A stretch of DNA of 64,000 nucleotides from Bacillus cereus group sp. RP43 (GCF_040459645.1 NZ_JARVHQ010000001.1:3906001-3970000); one strand, 5' to 3'. Counted from the first letter of the stretch, positions 18,819 through 27,067 are shown. Made by a program: numbers and translations. Notes: generated from the letters alone by a model not told the origin.

Positions 18819-21206
18819 TTAACGGTATAAACGAACAGCACCTGCAGAGTTATCATCAGCTTGTCCTACTACTTCAAACTTCAGACCAAGCTTCGGTAAA
18901 ATACGTCCTGCATCTGGAATTTGCTCATTAATATACTTTTTAGAGTCATCAAACTTCGGTACTCCTGGTAATCCATCGTATACGAATGTTCCACGCGTTG
19001 GAGATACAACTTTCCAAGCTGGCGTTTTGTCGAATGAGAACGCCGAATCAGCAATTTGGAATCGCGTACTGCTTTTAAATGTTGGTTTGCCATTTAAAGT
19101 TCCTGCAATTGCTTCTGGATGAGAGTCAACTACACCAAGGAAACCATGTCCTGGATGTATGCCAACCCAGTTATCTGTGTAAGCTGAATCCGCATACCAT
19201 ACAACCATACCAGTGTTATATACTGGACCGCGAGCAAATTTCAATGCGTTATCTGAACCCGCATAGTTTCTCCACTCTACATAGTAGTTATGCTTTTTCT
19301 TATCCATTCCGTTAGATGCAACGAAACCGTCCAATTTGAATTGTGGTGTACCTTCTGCATCATCAGAGAATGCAACATTTCCATCTACAGTTAGTGACGC
19401 ATTATCAAGTGTAAATCCATTTAACGCCAATCCACCGTCTGTAATATATTCAAATACTAGTTTCACTTTCTTACCTTTGAACTGACTTAAATCATATGAT
19501 TTATCAACCCATTTTCCATTTGTCGTAGCTGCATTTCCACTATTTGCTTTCTCACCAATTCTTTCAATCAACGTTTTTTGTCCATCTTCTGTTACAGCGT
19601 GTACTTCAAGGAAATCGTACTCTGCTTCGATTTCATACAATGACTTATAATCGAATTTTGCAGTCGTTGCTTTCGTTAAATCGAATAGTGGCGTTTCCAT
19701 CGTTGTATGAAGGTCATCACCTTTTGTGCTGTAGTAATACTGTTTACCAAATGCAGGCTGAATTCCTTTTACCTCTTTATCTGGTAAGTTAACACGAATC
19801 AGACCTGGACGATCTGACTTCGTAACACTTTGGTCTAAGTATGTTGCTAGACCGATACCTTTATTTAATTTCTCGTAATCTACCTCTACGATATTTGCCC
19901 AGTTACCACCTATTGTTTTTTGGAAAAATTCTTTATTTTGTGGTGATAAACTCGTTGGCGTTGTTCCTGCGATTTTACCAGCCCAACTTCCGCCACTCAT
20001 AATAGACCAAGCTTCAACCGGCTCACCATTACCGCTATATTGTGTATCATACTCATCTGGAAGACCTAAATCATGGCCGTATTCATGTGCAAATACACCA
20101 ACTGCGCCATCTTCTGGTTCAATTGTGTAGTCGAATGCTGCCATCTTTCCGCCCCAATATGGAACTTTCGCTTGTGTACCTTCGATTGGGAATGGATTTG
20201 GTCCAACTGTCCAGCGATGTGACCAAATTGCATCATCACCTAATTTACCGCCGCCAGCTTCTTGTCCAACGCCCGCATGAATAATCATTAAGTGATCAAT
20301 TAAACCGTCCGGTTGATTTTTATTTCCATCAGCATTTACATCGTATTGATCAAACTGATCAAACTGTGATAAATCAAGTCCGCTATCTACAGCTGCTTTT
20401 AATGCATCTTTTACTAGATCACGTGGTCCTTTTGGTCCTTTATTATCATGACCTGTACCAGCATCAGCACCGTAATCAGCTGCTTTACCAGGAACCGTTA
20501 ACCATTTTGTAACTGTTCCATCCACTGTGTAACTACCACCTGATTGCTCTTCATAATATTGTTTAAACGTTTCAATTTTACTTCCATCATCTAGTGTAAA
20601 CGGCTCGTTACCGAATAACATTTTTTCATAGTGTTCTTTATTAAAGTCGTTGGAATACATGTAACCAGGCTCTTTATCAATATTGTTATGTTTGAAATCA
20701 GCGTACTCTACAAGCAAAACAAGTACTTTATCTTTACGAACTTCACCGTTATATTCTTTTTGTTTAGCAGGTGAAGTTGGCACTTTCCCATTTAAGCCGC
20801 CTCTAACTGGACTTGTTCCTGCTGCAGTCCCGTTTGCTGGTTGCTCTGATTTTTCTTTCGTATCTGTTTTTGCATCTTTCACTTTCTTTAAAAAGTCAGA
20901 TGCTTCTTTCGTAAGTGGGTCCCCATTTGTCTCTTCTTTTCCAGGATTTTCTCCCTTTTTCTTCTCTACATACTTCTCAACAGCTTTCTTTGTTTCTGTC
21001 TCTGAAGCAGATGAATCAATTACCCCACGTTTTTTTAGCGCATTTGCTAATCTCTCTTCTGGGATTAAGTGATCATCAACTGGACTTGTGGCTGTCTTGT
21101 TCTCCGGCGTTTCAGCATATGTAGGCTGACTTCCAGCACCAAGTGACAAGCCTAGAACAGCTGTCAAAGCAATTGATGATAACACTTTAAACGGTTTCTT
21201 TTTCAT
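18819..21206 (-). CDS. inhA1: Immune inhibitor A metalloprotease (InhA1)
   Basis: Secreted zinc protease of 795 residues, M6 family. A signal peptide (about 1-31) ends QPTYA, followed by a charged propeptide rich in Lys and Glu. The zinc motif [14 protein letters not shown] starts at residue 374, followed by the Met-turn sequence WSIMSGG. The C-terminal half has the beta-sandwich (MAM-like) and VEG-type region. In B. cereus and B. thuringiensis InhA1 degrades antibacterial peptides and host matrix and also sits in the exosporium (known). It lies head-to-head with sinI, and its leader carries an unusual palindrome just before the ribosome site AGGGGAGG. Confidence 0.96.
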   Translation of the reverse strand: MKKKPFKVLSSIALTAVLGLSLGAGSQPTYAETPENKTATSPVDDHLIPEERLANALKKRGVIDSSASETETKKAVEKYVEKKKGENPGKEETNGDPLTKEASDFLKKVKDAKTDTKEKSEQPANGTAAGTSPVRGGLNGKVPTSPAKQKEYNGEVRKDKVLVLLVEYADFKHNNIDKEPGYMYSNDFNKEHYEKMLFGNEPFTLDDGSKIETFKQYYEEQSGGSYTVDGTVTKWLTVPGKAADYGADAGTGHDNKGPKGPRDLVKDALKAAVDSGLDLSQFDQFDQYDVNADGNKNQPDGLIDHLMIIHAGVGQEAGGGKLGDDAIWSHRWTVGPNPFPIEGTQAKVPYWGGKMAAFDYTIEPEDGAVGVFAHEYGHDLGLPDEYDTQYSGNGEPVEAWSIMSGGSWAGKIAGTTPTSLSPQNKEFFQKTIGGNWANIVEVDYEKLNKGIGLATYLDQSVTKSDRPGLIRVNLPDKEVKGIQPAFGKQYYYSTKGDDLHTTMETPLFDLTKATTAKFDYKSLYEIEAEYDFLEVHAVTEDGQKTLIERIGEKANSGNAATTNGKWVDKSYDLSQFKGKKVKLVFEYITDGGLALNGFTLDNASLTVDGNVAFSDDAEGTPQFKLDGFVASNGMDKKKHNYYVEWRNYAGSDNALKFARGPVYNTGMVVWYADSAYTDNWVGIHPGHGFLGVVDSHPEAIAGTLNGKPTFKSSTRFQIADSAFSFDKTPAWKVVSPTRGTFVYDGLPGVPKFDDSKKYINEQIPDAGRILPKLGLKFEVVGQADDNSAGAVRLYR

Positions 21207-21223
21207 CCCTTATTTCCTCCCCT

Positions 21224-21254
21224 AATATAAAATATGTATTACATATTTTATATT
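21224..21254 (-). repeat. Perfect 15-bp inverted repeat in the inhA1 leader
   Basis: Arms 21224-21238 and 21240-21254 are exact inverted copies (AATATAAAATATGTA) around one base. The palindrome directly precedes the inhA1 ribosome site. It could be a protein-binding operator, or in RNA a hairpin near the ribosome site that controls or stabilises the message. No T tract follows, so it is not a terminator. Confidence 0.85.
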
Positions 21255-21374
21255 ATTAAAAATTCAATATATTTTCAATATTTAGTTATATTATGTAATT
21301 TTTTTAATATATTTGTAAAAATTTCATAGTTAGTATACGAATATATCACAATTCAACAATGTTTTCAGAAAATA

Positions 21375-21403
21375 TTGAAAATATTTGTCAGAAACTTTAT
21401 AAT
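21375..21403 (+). promoter_or_regulatory. Predicted sigma-A promoter for sinI
   Basis: TTGAAA (21375-21380), a 17-base spacer, and a perfect TATAAT (21398-21403). Transcription would start near 21410, giving a leader of about 140 bases before sinI. The spacer contains TTTGTCAGAAA, loosely like a Spo0A box; sinI is Spo0A-activated in B. subtilis (known), so this is plausible but weak. Confidence 0.65.
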
Positions 21404-21548
21404 CGCCATAGAGGGAATTTAATGGGGATTTTATCTTTGTTTCATCTACAAAATATTTGATAATTCAATATATAAAATACAAAATTCGATTGTATTATCA
21501 TATATTCTGTAGCAGCAATTATGACCAATAATTAGGGAGGAATTACAT

Positions 21549-21683
21549 TTGTACAAAGATAAGGCTGACTCACTAGATCAAGAATGGATTGATTTAATAC
21601 TTGAAGCTCTAGATGCTGGCATTGCCCTGCAAGATATTGAACACTTTTTTCAACGTATGAAGCATACGAGCCAGGCTCAATAG
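21549..21683 (+). CDS. sinI: SinI, antagonist of SinR
   Basis: Small protein of 44 residues. The start is TTG 21549 with AGGGAGG 8 bases upstream. The sequence DQEWIDLILEALDAGIALQDIEHFF matches the SinI helix-hairpin that pairs with the C-terminal domain of SinR and disrupts the SinR tetramer. It is followed after 79 bases by sinR in the same direction, the standard Bacillus arrangement. The weak TTG start would keep the amount of SinI low. Confidence 0.95.
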   Translation: MYKDKADSLDQEWIDLILEALDAGIALQDIEHFFQRMKHTSQAQ

Positions 21684-21687
21684 CCTC

Positions 21688-21703
21688 GTTCTTTTTAACG
21701 AAG
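21688..21703 (+). promoter_or_regulatory. SinR-type heptamer in the sinI-sinR gap
   Basis: GTTCTTT (21688-21694) exactly matches the SinR consensus GTTCTYT and is followed by TTAACGAAG, an imperfect inverse half. It overlaps a weak -35 of the candidate sinR promoter, so SinR may repress its own gene (inference). Confidence 0.5.
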
Positions 21704-21716
21704 TTTATGTTATAAT
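21689..21716 (+). promoter_or_regulatory. Possible sinR promoter
   Basis: TTCTTT (21689-21694), a 16-base spacer, and perfect TATAAT (21711-21716), about 45 bases before the sinR start. The -35 is weak. Confidence 0.4.
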
Positions 21717-21762
21717 AATCACATCATAAGACGACTACATATTGATAGAAAGGTGCGCAAAT

Positions 21763-22086
21763 ATGATAGGAGAACGTATAAAACGCCTTCGTTTACAAAA
21801 AGGCATTTCATTAACAGAACTCGCCGAAAAAGCTGGTGTCGCTAAATCTTACATTAGTTCTATAGAACGAAATTTACAAAAAAACCCTTCTATTCAGTTT
21901 CTTGAAAAAATTGCAGCTGTTCTACAAATTCCAGTTGATACTTTACTTCACGATGAAACAACAACGGAAAGTCATCTAGACTCCGAATGGACCCAACTTG
22001 TTAAAGATGCGATGAGCTCTGGTGTCTCAAAAGAACAGTTTCGTGAATTTCTCGAATTTACACAATGGAAGAAAAATCAACAATAA
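21763..22086 (+). CDS. sinR: SinR, master repressor of biofilm matrix genes
   Basis: DNA-binding repressor of 107 residues. The N-terminal XRE helix-turn-helix (SLTELAEKAGVAKSYISSIE) reads GTTCTYT heptamers. The C-terminal helical hairpin (SEWTQLVKDAMSSGVSKEQFREFLEF) is the multimerisation and SinI-binding domain and visibly resembles SinI. I choose ATG 21763 because AAGGTG lies 8 bases upstream; the longer frame from 21742 has no ribosome site. The repressor's likely sites lie in front of the matrix genes at 22169-25423. Confidence 0.96.
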   Translation: MIGERIKRLRLQKGISLTELAEKAGVAKSYISSIERNLQKNPSIQFLEKIAAVLQIPVDTLLHDETTTESHLDSEWTQLVKDAMSSGVSKEQFREFLEFTQWKKNQQ

Positions 22087-22096
22087 TACATATAAA

Positions 22097-22128
22097 AGAG
22101 TGCTTAAAACGGGCACTTCTTTTTTTTC
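22097..22128 (+). terminator. Terminator after sinR
   Basis: Short hairpin AGTGC / GCACT followed by TTCTTTTTTTT. The stem is short, but the T run is long. Confidence 0.6.
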
Positions 22129-22133
22129 TTTAT

Positions 22134-22163
22134 AAAAAAAAGCGGGGAATCCCCGCTTTTTTT
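22134..22163. terminator. Terminator after calY
   Basis: AGCGGGG-AAT-CCCCGCT (22141-22157) with eight A before and seven T after. Works on both strands between sinR and calY. Confidence 0.93.
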
Positions 22164-22168
22164 ATTTA

Positions 22169-22762
22169 TTATTTTTCTTCGCCATCTGTTTGGTTAGCAT
22201 TGAATGTCCATTCTAAGTTCAATGAATCGCCTTGGAATTTGTTTTGATCTTTACCATCATCTTCGAATACAAATTGTACCCATAGATAGTCTTCTGTTCC
22301 AGCTTCTAATCCACCTTTTTCTCCCCACTCAGGAGCAAAGATATCTTTAGCTACAAGATCAGGATCAGCATTTTGTAAATCTGCTAAAGTTGTTTCATAT
22401 ACAGGCTCACTTTGCTTATCCCAGTTCCAAAGGAATTTCACTTTAATGTGCTTACCAAAATCTTCACCAGCATTATCGTTTTTTGCATCTGTAATACTAT
22501 ACTTTGTCGCTAATTTAACGTCTTTAATTGCTAAAGTACCGCTGTTCTTTAATAAGAACTCTTTCTTAACAGAATCCCCTGGTTTTAAATCTTTAATATC
22601 TACAAGCGTTTTAGGGTTTAATGTAAGATCTAACGTCCCAGCTGCAAATGTATTATTTGACACTTCTTTATCACTAAAGAATGCAAATGTTCCTCCACCA
22701 ATTAAAGATAACCCCAATGCTGCTGATGCAACTCCCATACCTAATTTCTTTTTCAGACTCAC
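22169..22762 (-). CDS. calY: Camelysin CalY (TasA-like matrix fibre protein)
   Basis: Secreted protein of 197 residues. The start is GTG 22762, 8 bases after AGGGGG; a TTG at 22768 is too close to the ribosome site. Signal peptide KKKLGMGVASAALGLSLIGG, then GTFAFFSDKEVSNNTFAAG, the typical SipW cleavage context. The rest is a TasA/CalY beta-sandwich. Camelysin was described as a cell-surface metalloprotease and is also a fibre-forming biofilm matrix component and adhesin in this group (known). It is a paralogue of TasA at 24203. Likely repressed by SinR. Confidence 0.95.
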   Translation of the reverse strand: MSLKKKLGMGVASAALGLSLIGGGTFAFFSDKEVSNNTFAAGTLDLTLNPKTLVDIKDLKPGDSVKKEFLLKNSGTLAIKDVKLATKYSITDAKNDNAGEDFGKHIKVKFLWNWDKQSEPVYETTLADLQNADPDLVAKDIFAPEWGEKGGLEAGTEDYLWVQFVFEDDGKDQNKFQGDSLNLEWTFNANQTDGEEK

Positions 22763-22852
22763 AATCAATTCCCCCTAGCTGTTTTTTGTATTTTCATCTC
22801 TTATTTCAAAATAAGAGGTGTAACTAAAACTATATTAGCTTAGCTAATATTT

Positions 22853-22859
22853 GTTCTTT
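22853..22859. promoter_or_regulatory. SinR heptamer in the calY leader
   Basis: Exact GTTCTTT, about 90 bases upstream of the calY start and just downstream of its predicted start of transcription. Next to it is a second palindrome, ATATTAGCTTAGCTAATAT (22832-22850), of unknown role. Confidence 0.6.
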
Positions 22860-22873
22860 TTTTAAAACCTTAA

Positions 22874-22907
22874 GTTCATTATAACGAACAAAACTATATA
22901 AGTACAA
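22874..22907 (-). promoter_or_regulatory. Predicted calY promoter with overlapping palindrome
   Basis: On the minus strand TTGTAC (22902-22907), an 18-base spacer, and perfect TATAAT (22878-22883). The -10 is embedded in GTTCATTATAACGAAC (22874-22889), a GTTC-N8-GAAC palindrome like the SinR palindromes upstream of sipW and the repeat-protein gene. A repressor bound here would block RNA polymerase. Confidence 0.65.
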
Positions 22908-23122
22908 TATATTTTTTGATTATTTTTATTTCTCAACATTTTTCCCTTTTTTTCAGAAAAGTATTGAGAAATACAGTGAAACTTTAATCAGTGTTTTTCT
23001 GTCCATCACCACTGATTATTAACCTTCACCAAATGGTGGGGTGCCAACTAACTTCCTCACATTCGTTAAATTTTTAGGTGAAGACCTTATACCCACGAAT
23101 AGTGAAATAAGAATAACAAAGC
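22908..23122. other. Intergenic interval with unexplained inverted repeats
   Basis: AATCAGTG (22986-22993) and CACTGATT (23010-23017) form an inverted pair, and AACCTTCACC near 23022 is mirrored by AGGTGAAG near 23080. No ORF with a ribosome site is seen. It could be a small repeated element or an RNA; not identified. Confidence 0.4.
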
Positions 23123-23152
23123 AAATAGGTGAGTCGTAGGACTCACCTATTT
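23123..23152 (-). terminator. Terminator after the DUF4047-like gene
   Basis: Perfect arms AAATAGGTGAGTC (23123-23135) and GACTCACCTATTT (23140-23152). Confidence 0.85.
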
Positions 23153-23216
23153 GTCTTATAATTGTATTTATTCCTTCCGAAATGCTGCTGTATTTTACTT
23201 ACTATTCCTATTTCTT

Positions 23217-24041
23217 CTATTCTTCATGTTTCTTACTTTCTTCTTGCTTTTTTGCTTCTTCCTGTTTCTTACTCTCTTCTAGCTTTTTTGCTTCTTCTTG
23301 TTTCTTACTCTCTTCTTGCTTTTTTGCTTCTTCTTGTTTCTTACTCTCTTCTTGCTTTTTCGCCTCTTCTTGCTTCTTACTCTCTTCTAGCTTTTTCGCT
23401 TCTTCTTGTTTCTTACTCTCTTCTAACTTTTTCGCCTCTTCTTGTTTCTTGCTCTCTTCTAATTTCTTTTGCTTCTCATCCTCACTCACTTGCTTTGCTG
23501 TTTCATCCACTAATAATTTCTCAAAAGCTTGAATTTGTTTATCAATCACCTGTAATTTAACCTCTTTATCAACATACTCACAGTTTTCTTTAACTATATG
23601 AAAACCAGCATTCACATACGAGAATACTTGCTTATTAGATTCACTTTCATTTTCCTTTAACTCTTCTTTCGCTTTGTTATAAGGATTTTCTATTGATTCA
23701 TATACTTTTTGTAACAATTCTCTCTCAGCAGCTATTTTCTCACGCCCTTGCTTCCATGTAACAAGCGCCTGCTCTAACTCTTGAGTAGAAGTAAAAGTTA
23801 ATTTCGATTTCATCTCTTCATACTCATGCAAAATAACTTCCTTATGTTGCTTAGCCTGCTTTGTTAACTGATCAACTGTTTTTGGAAAAATACTTGCTGT
23901 AGAAATAGTAGCCTGCACTTTCGTCTCATGAATGAAAGCTGCCTCTGTATAAGTCATCATCTGAGAACCTAAATAAAAAGTAATAGAGCACAAACATGGC
24001 AATATAAGCATCTTTTTGAATTTGCGAGGTGTCTTCAGCAT
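23217..24041 (-). CDS. DUF4047-like matrix-locus protein with repeat tail
   Basis: Secreted or surface protein of 274 residues between calY and tasA, corresponding by position to BC1280 of ATCC 14579. An N-terminal hydrophobic signal (about 8-34) ends YTEAAF. Residues 40-190 are a helical, charged region resembling DUF4047. From about residue 192 to the end there are seven copies of a 12-residue Lys/Glu/Gln unit (KKLEESKKQEEA), probably a single long charged helix. The start has AGGAGAG. A SinR-type palindrome lies 26 bases upstream. This protein has been linked to biofilm matrix (from memory, moderate certainty). The repeat can vary in length. Confidence 0.85.
   Translation of the reverse strand: MLKTPRKFKKMLILPCLCSITFYLGSQMMTYTEAAFIHETKVQATISTASIFPKTVDQLTKQAKQHKEVILHEYEEMKSKLTFTSTQELEQALVTWKQGREKIAAERELLQKVYESIENPYNKAKEELKENESESNKQVFSYVNAGFHIVKENCEYVDKEVKLQVIDKQIQAFEKLLVDETAKQVSEDEKQKKLEESKKQEEAKKLEESKKQEEAKKLEESKKQEEAKKQEESKKQEEAKKQEESKKQEEAKKLEESKKQEEAKKQEESKKHEE
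23220..23468 (-). repeat. 36-bp coding tandem repeat, seven units
   Basis: Seven near-identical 36-base units, the last one codon short before the stop, encode KK(L/Q)EESKKQEEA. Differences are mostly L/Q swaps at one codon (CTA/TTA versus CAA/CAG). The array runs right to the stop codon, so copy-number changes keep the frame and simply alter tail length. Confidence 0.9.
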
Positions 24042-24066
24042 TTTAATCTCTCCTATCGAACAACTT

Positions 24067-24082
24067 GTTCTTTATCAAGAAC
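24067..24082. promoter_or_regulatory. SinR-type palindrome upstream of the DUF4047-like gene
   Basis: GTTCTTT-ATC-AAGAAC: an exact GTTCTYT heptamer and an inverse half. It has the same spacing as the site in front of sipW and sits between the candidate -10 (TATAAT on the minus strand, 24092-24097, within palindrome 24088-24103) and the ribosome site. Confidence 0.7.
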
Positions 24083-24157
24083 TATAACTTTATTATAATA
24101 AAGTGAATTACAAAATGATATAAAAATTATGTTTCTTTTTACATTTCTCTTTTAACA

Positions 24158-24193
24158 CAAAAAGAGACTACCACTTTTGATAGTCTCTTTTTG
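24158..24193 (-). terminator. Terminator after tasA
   Basis: Arms AAAAAGAGACTA (24159-24170) and TAGTCTCTTTTT (24181-24192), loop of 10 bases. Confidence 0.9.
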
Positions 24194-24202
24194 TTGTCAT
24201 TA

Positions 24203-24790
24203 TTATTTCGTTTCACCATCGCCTTGCTGTGCATCAAACGTCCAAGTTAATTGTAACTTATCGCCTTGGAATTCATTTTGATCTTTTTTATTATCAACAA
24301 ATTCAAATTTCACTTTGAATTTATCAGATTTACCTGCAGAAATACCTTTTTCATCCCAGAACCAAGCAGCTAAATCATTATTTACTGCTGTAAGTGTATC
24401 GCCCTTCAATTTATCTAATGTAGTTTCTTTCACAATCGTCTCATGCTTATCTACATTTTTTAAGAATGTTACTTTAATATGTTGACCAAAATCTTCTTTA
24501 TTATCTTTCTTCGTATCTTCTACACTATAGTCTGTTTTTAATAGAACCTTTTTAATATCTAAAGAGCCTTTATTTTCTAGTTTAAATTCTTTTTCAATTG
24601 TATCACCAGGTTTTAAATTCGATACATTAACAACTGTTGATGGATTTAATGATAAATCAAGCGTACCAGCCGCAAATGTATTATTTGACACTTCTTTATC
24701 GCTAAAGAATGCAAATGTTCCTCCACCAACTAATGCTGCGCCTAGTACTGCTGATGCGATACCCATCCCTAATTTTTTCTTTAAAGTCAT
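24203..24790 (-). CDS. tasA: TasA, amyloid-like biofilm fibre protein
   Basis: Secreted matrix protein of 195 residues. Start ATG 24790, with GGGGG 8 bases upstream; the longer frame from 24805 includes that ribosome site. The signal peptide LKKKLGMGIASAVLGAALVGG is followed by GTFAFFSDKEVSNNTFAAG, the SipW-processed region shared with CalY. TasA forms extracellular fibres of the biofilm and needs SipW for export (known). It lies 63 bases after sipW, in the same transcription unit, and is closed by a terminator. Confidence 0.95.
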   Translation of the reverse strand: MTLKKKLGMGIASAVLGAALVGGGTFAFFSDKEVSNNTFAAGTLDLSLNPSTVVNVSNLKPGDTIEKEFKLENKGSLDIKKVLLKTDYSVEDTKKDNKEDFGQHIKVTFLKNVDKHETIVKETTLDKLKGDTLTAVNNDLAAWFWDEKGISAGKSDKFKVKFEFVDNKKDQNEFQGDKLQLTWTFDAQQGDGETK

Positions 24791-24853
24791 GTCCAAATCC
24801 CCCATAATATATATATTTGTTAATTTCCTAGTAGGAAATTATAACTAAGATAA

Positions 24854-25423
24854 CTAGACGGATTGTTCTACTTTTTTATCTTTCTTTTCTCCGTCGATAC
24901 TACGAATAGCGCCAAAAATAGAAATCGCGGAATATCCAAGTAAAAAGACTCCTGGAATAATAAGAAGTAATGCTGCTCCCGCTTTTGAACTCGCATAATT
25001 CAGTCCATAACCAACGTATGGAACTGTAATATCTGCATACTTTCCGATTACATTTTCTGCAAGTACTGGTGCTAAATCTGGTCCGTTGTTGTTATCCCCT
25101 TTTGTTTCATACATTACTTTTCCATTTGTATCTTTCACACCGATAATACGGTGAGTGACAATTTTGTCATCTTTCTCTTTAAACGTAATAACATCACCTT
25201 TTTTATATTTAGAACCATCTTTCGTTGGCTCTATCGCAATGATTGACCCTGTTAAAAATGTTGGTTCCATCGATCCTGAAAGAACGCTCTTAAATTGATA
25301 TCCCATCACTGTTGGATCCCCGCCACTCGCTTTTGAAGAAATAACTACAAAAGCTAAACAAACCATTACCGCAAATAAAACAAATGAGATAACGTTGCTA
25401 ATCACCTTCCAAATTAATTTCAT
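24854..25423 (-). CDS. sipW: Signal peptidase I SipW (ER type)
   Basis: Membrane peptidase of 189 residues that matures TasA and CalY. The start is ATG 25423 behind GAGAGGGAGAG; the frame extending to 25579 has no ribosome site and would cover the operator. An N-terminal anchor (about 8-30) is followed by the catalytic Ser in SGSMEP and a His (VTHRIIG) in place of the bacterial general-base Lys, the mark of ER-type signal peptidases. A C-terminal membrane segment (LLLIIPGVFLLGYSAISIF) is present. First gene of sipW-tasA. Confidence 0.95.
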   Translation of the reverse strand: MKLIWKVISNVISFVLFAVMVCLAFVVISSKASGGDPTVMGYQFKSVLSGSMEPTFLTGSIIAIEPTKDGSKYKKGDVITFKEKDDKIVTHRIIGVKDTNGKVMYETKGDNNNGPDLAPVLAENVIGKYADITVPYVGYGLNYASSKAGAALLLIIPGVFLLGYSAISIFGAIRSIDGEKKDKKVEQSV

Positions 25424-25479
25424 CGTCTCTCTCCCTCTCCATTGTTTTATATTATTTGAAGTATGAAATATCCACTTTA

Positions 25480-25495
25480 GTTCTTTAACAAGAAC
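25480..25495. promoter_or_regulatory. SinR-type palindrome upstream of sipW
   Basis: GTTCTTT-AAC-AAGAAC, exact match to GTTCTYT plus an inverse half, 57 bases upstream of the sipW start. SinR represses the tasA operon in B. subtilis through such heptamers (known). Confidence 0.75.
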
Positions 25496-25580
25496 ACAAC
25501 TAAATGATATAACGAACGATAGAGGAATGCAATAAGAAAATTTACAATTATTAGTTATTTGTAATGGGTATATGAACACA

Positions 25581-25612
25581 AAAAAGACCGTGACAAAATC
25601 TCATCACAGTCT
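25581..25612 (-). terminator. Terminator after the D,D-carboxypeptidase gene
   Basis: Arms 25604-25612 and 25585-25593 pair with one G-U wobble on the minus strand, followed by TTTTTT. Confidence 0.8.
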
Positions 25613-25625
25613 CCTTACTAGCCAT

Positions 25626-26912
25626 TTATTTTTCTTCTGATTTCATTCCCTTGTTATTTCGGCGCAGCACTACATATAAAATCGCTCCAAATAATACAAT
25701 CGCACCTATTCCAACACTTATCACTTTCACATTGGATTCCTTTACTTCAGGTGCAACTGTATCTTTTTTAGGCATCGCAAACGTAACATCTTCTTTTGAA
25801 AGAACATTTATAGTCGCAATCGTTTGATTATTTTTTATAATATCTACCGCACCAACTACTTCACCGCGATGAATTCCTTTTTGGTACAAAGCTTCTTTAT
25901 CCACTGAATTAACCCGAAAAGCCGTTTTTACATTTTTTCCCTCATCTTTCTTTAGCATAAGCTCGGCACTTTTTTCTAATTCAGAATCAACATCTTTATT
26001 TAAATACGTTGTCTTTTGGTGCCAACTATGTTTATCGAGTACCATTTGCTTCGTAAATTGCCCAAAAGAATATTCCGCCATCTGCTTCAAATCTTCATAA
26101 ATTTCAGGTCTTTGAGAAGCCATTACTACATTTATAATACGATTCCCATCCTTCTCATTTAATAAAACGAGCGTATTGCGCGCTTCATTCGTAAATCCAG
26201 TCTTACCACCAACGCTATATGGATTTTCAAAATAAGTAGACTTATTAAAAATAGACACTGTTTGCGTAGATGTCGTAACCGTCGTTCTTTTCGTATTCAT
26301 CGCTTGTAAAATTTCAGGATACTTTTGCACACCTCTCGTAATCATGGCCATATCATATGGCGTCGTATAATGATTGGGATCATGCAATCCATTCGGCGTT
26401 ACAAAATGGCTATCTTTAGCCCCTAATTGCTTCGCCTTTTCATTCATCATATTAGCGAAATTTTCAACATTTCCTCCAATACGCTCCGCAATCGCATACG
26501 ACACATCATTCGCACTCAGCACCATTAAAATCATAAGTGCGGTATTTCTATTAATAGTCTCACCAGGTTGAAACTCAATTTGATAATTACTCTTCTCTTG
26601 ATCTAATGCTAATTGTGAAAACGTGAATTGATCCTCTGGCTTCGTATGCTCCATCAGTAAAATCGCCGTTAACACTTTCGTCATACTAGCAGGAAACGCA
26701 CGATGATGTGCATTTTTGTCGTACAACACATCTCCGGTTTTCGCATCAATCGTAGTCGCAAACTGACTAAAAACATTCGGCCCTTCCGCAGGTGGCGGTG
26801 CCGCTTGCTCCGGATTTACTCCAATATTTGTCTCAGCATATAACGTCATAGGCGTCAAAAAAAATAAACAAATAACCATAACAAAAACCGAAATTTTCTT
26901 AAAATTTACCAT
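25626..26912 (-). CDS. Serine-type D-Ala-D-Ala carboxypeptidase (low-mass PBP)
   Basis: Cell-wall enzyme of 428 residues that trims the terminal D-Ala of peptidoglycan stem peptides. Start ATG 26912 with AAGGGAG 6 bases upstream. A signal peptide (about 1-26) precedes the transpeptidase fold, with SMTK (Ser76, Lys79), the SAN triad (LSANDVSYAI) and KTG in GGKTGFTNEA. A PBP5-type C-terminal domain follows, then a membrane anchor (GIGAIVLFGAILYVVL) and a basic tail. It resembles DacA/DacF; I cannot say which. It precedes sipW but is separated from it by a terminator. Confidence 0.92.
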   Translation of the reverse strand: MVNFKKISVFVMVICLFFLTPMTLYAETNIGVNPEQAAPPPAEGPNVFSQFATTIDAKTGDVLYDKNAHHRAFPASMTKVLTAILLMEHTKPEDQFTFSQLALDQEKSNYQIEFQPGETINRNTALMILMVLSANDVSYAIAERIGGNVENFANMMNEKAKQLGAKDSHFVTPNGLHDPNHYTTPYDMAMITRGVQKYPEILQAMNTKRTTVTTSTQTVSIFNKSTYFENPYSVGGKTGFTNEARNTLVLLNEKDGNRIINVVMASQRPEIYEDLKQMAEYSFGQFTKQMVLDKHSWHQKTTYLNKDVDSELEKSAELMLKKDEGKNVKTAFRVNSVDKEALYQKGIHRGEVVGAVDIIKNNQTIATINVLSKEDVTFAMPKKDTVAPEVKESNVKVISVGIGAIVLFGAILYVVLRRNNKGMKSEEK

Positions 26913-27067
26913 ATGACTCTCCCTTTTCACTTTACTTTCGCATTCTATACAATAACTCTACCAATCTATATGTAATTTGTATTAAATTGGAAGAATATTC
27001 ACTATTTTTTACTATATCACACTTCTACGATAAGGAACATAAATATACAACAAAAAATAAGAAGGAA

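Noticed and set aside
20683..21072. 129-codon plus-strand ORF within inhA1
   Set aside because: Antisense to the Lys/Glu-rich propeptide of InhA1; the low-complexity Ser/Phe sequence and lack of a ribosome site mark it as a shadow frame.
23220..23468. CRISPR-like array (36-base period)
   Set aside because: Units are contiguous with no unique spacers and keep the reading frame of a protein; it is a coding tandem repeat.
23162..23560. Plus-strand ORFs rich in repeated Ser/Cys/Phe/Leu, at first sight a candidate Cys-rich precursor for the TOMM enzymes
   Set aside because: They are antisense frames of the 36-bp repeat in the DUF4047-like gene, have no ribosome site, and encode hydrophobic repeats without a leader peptide.
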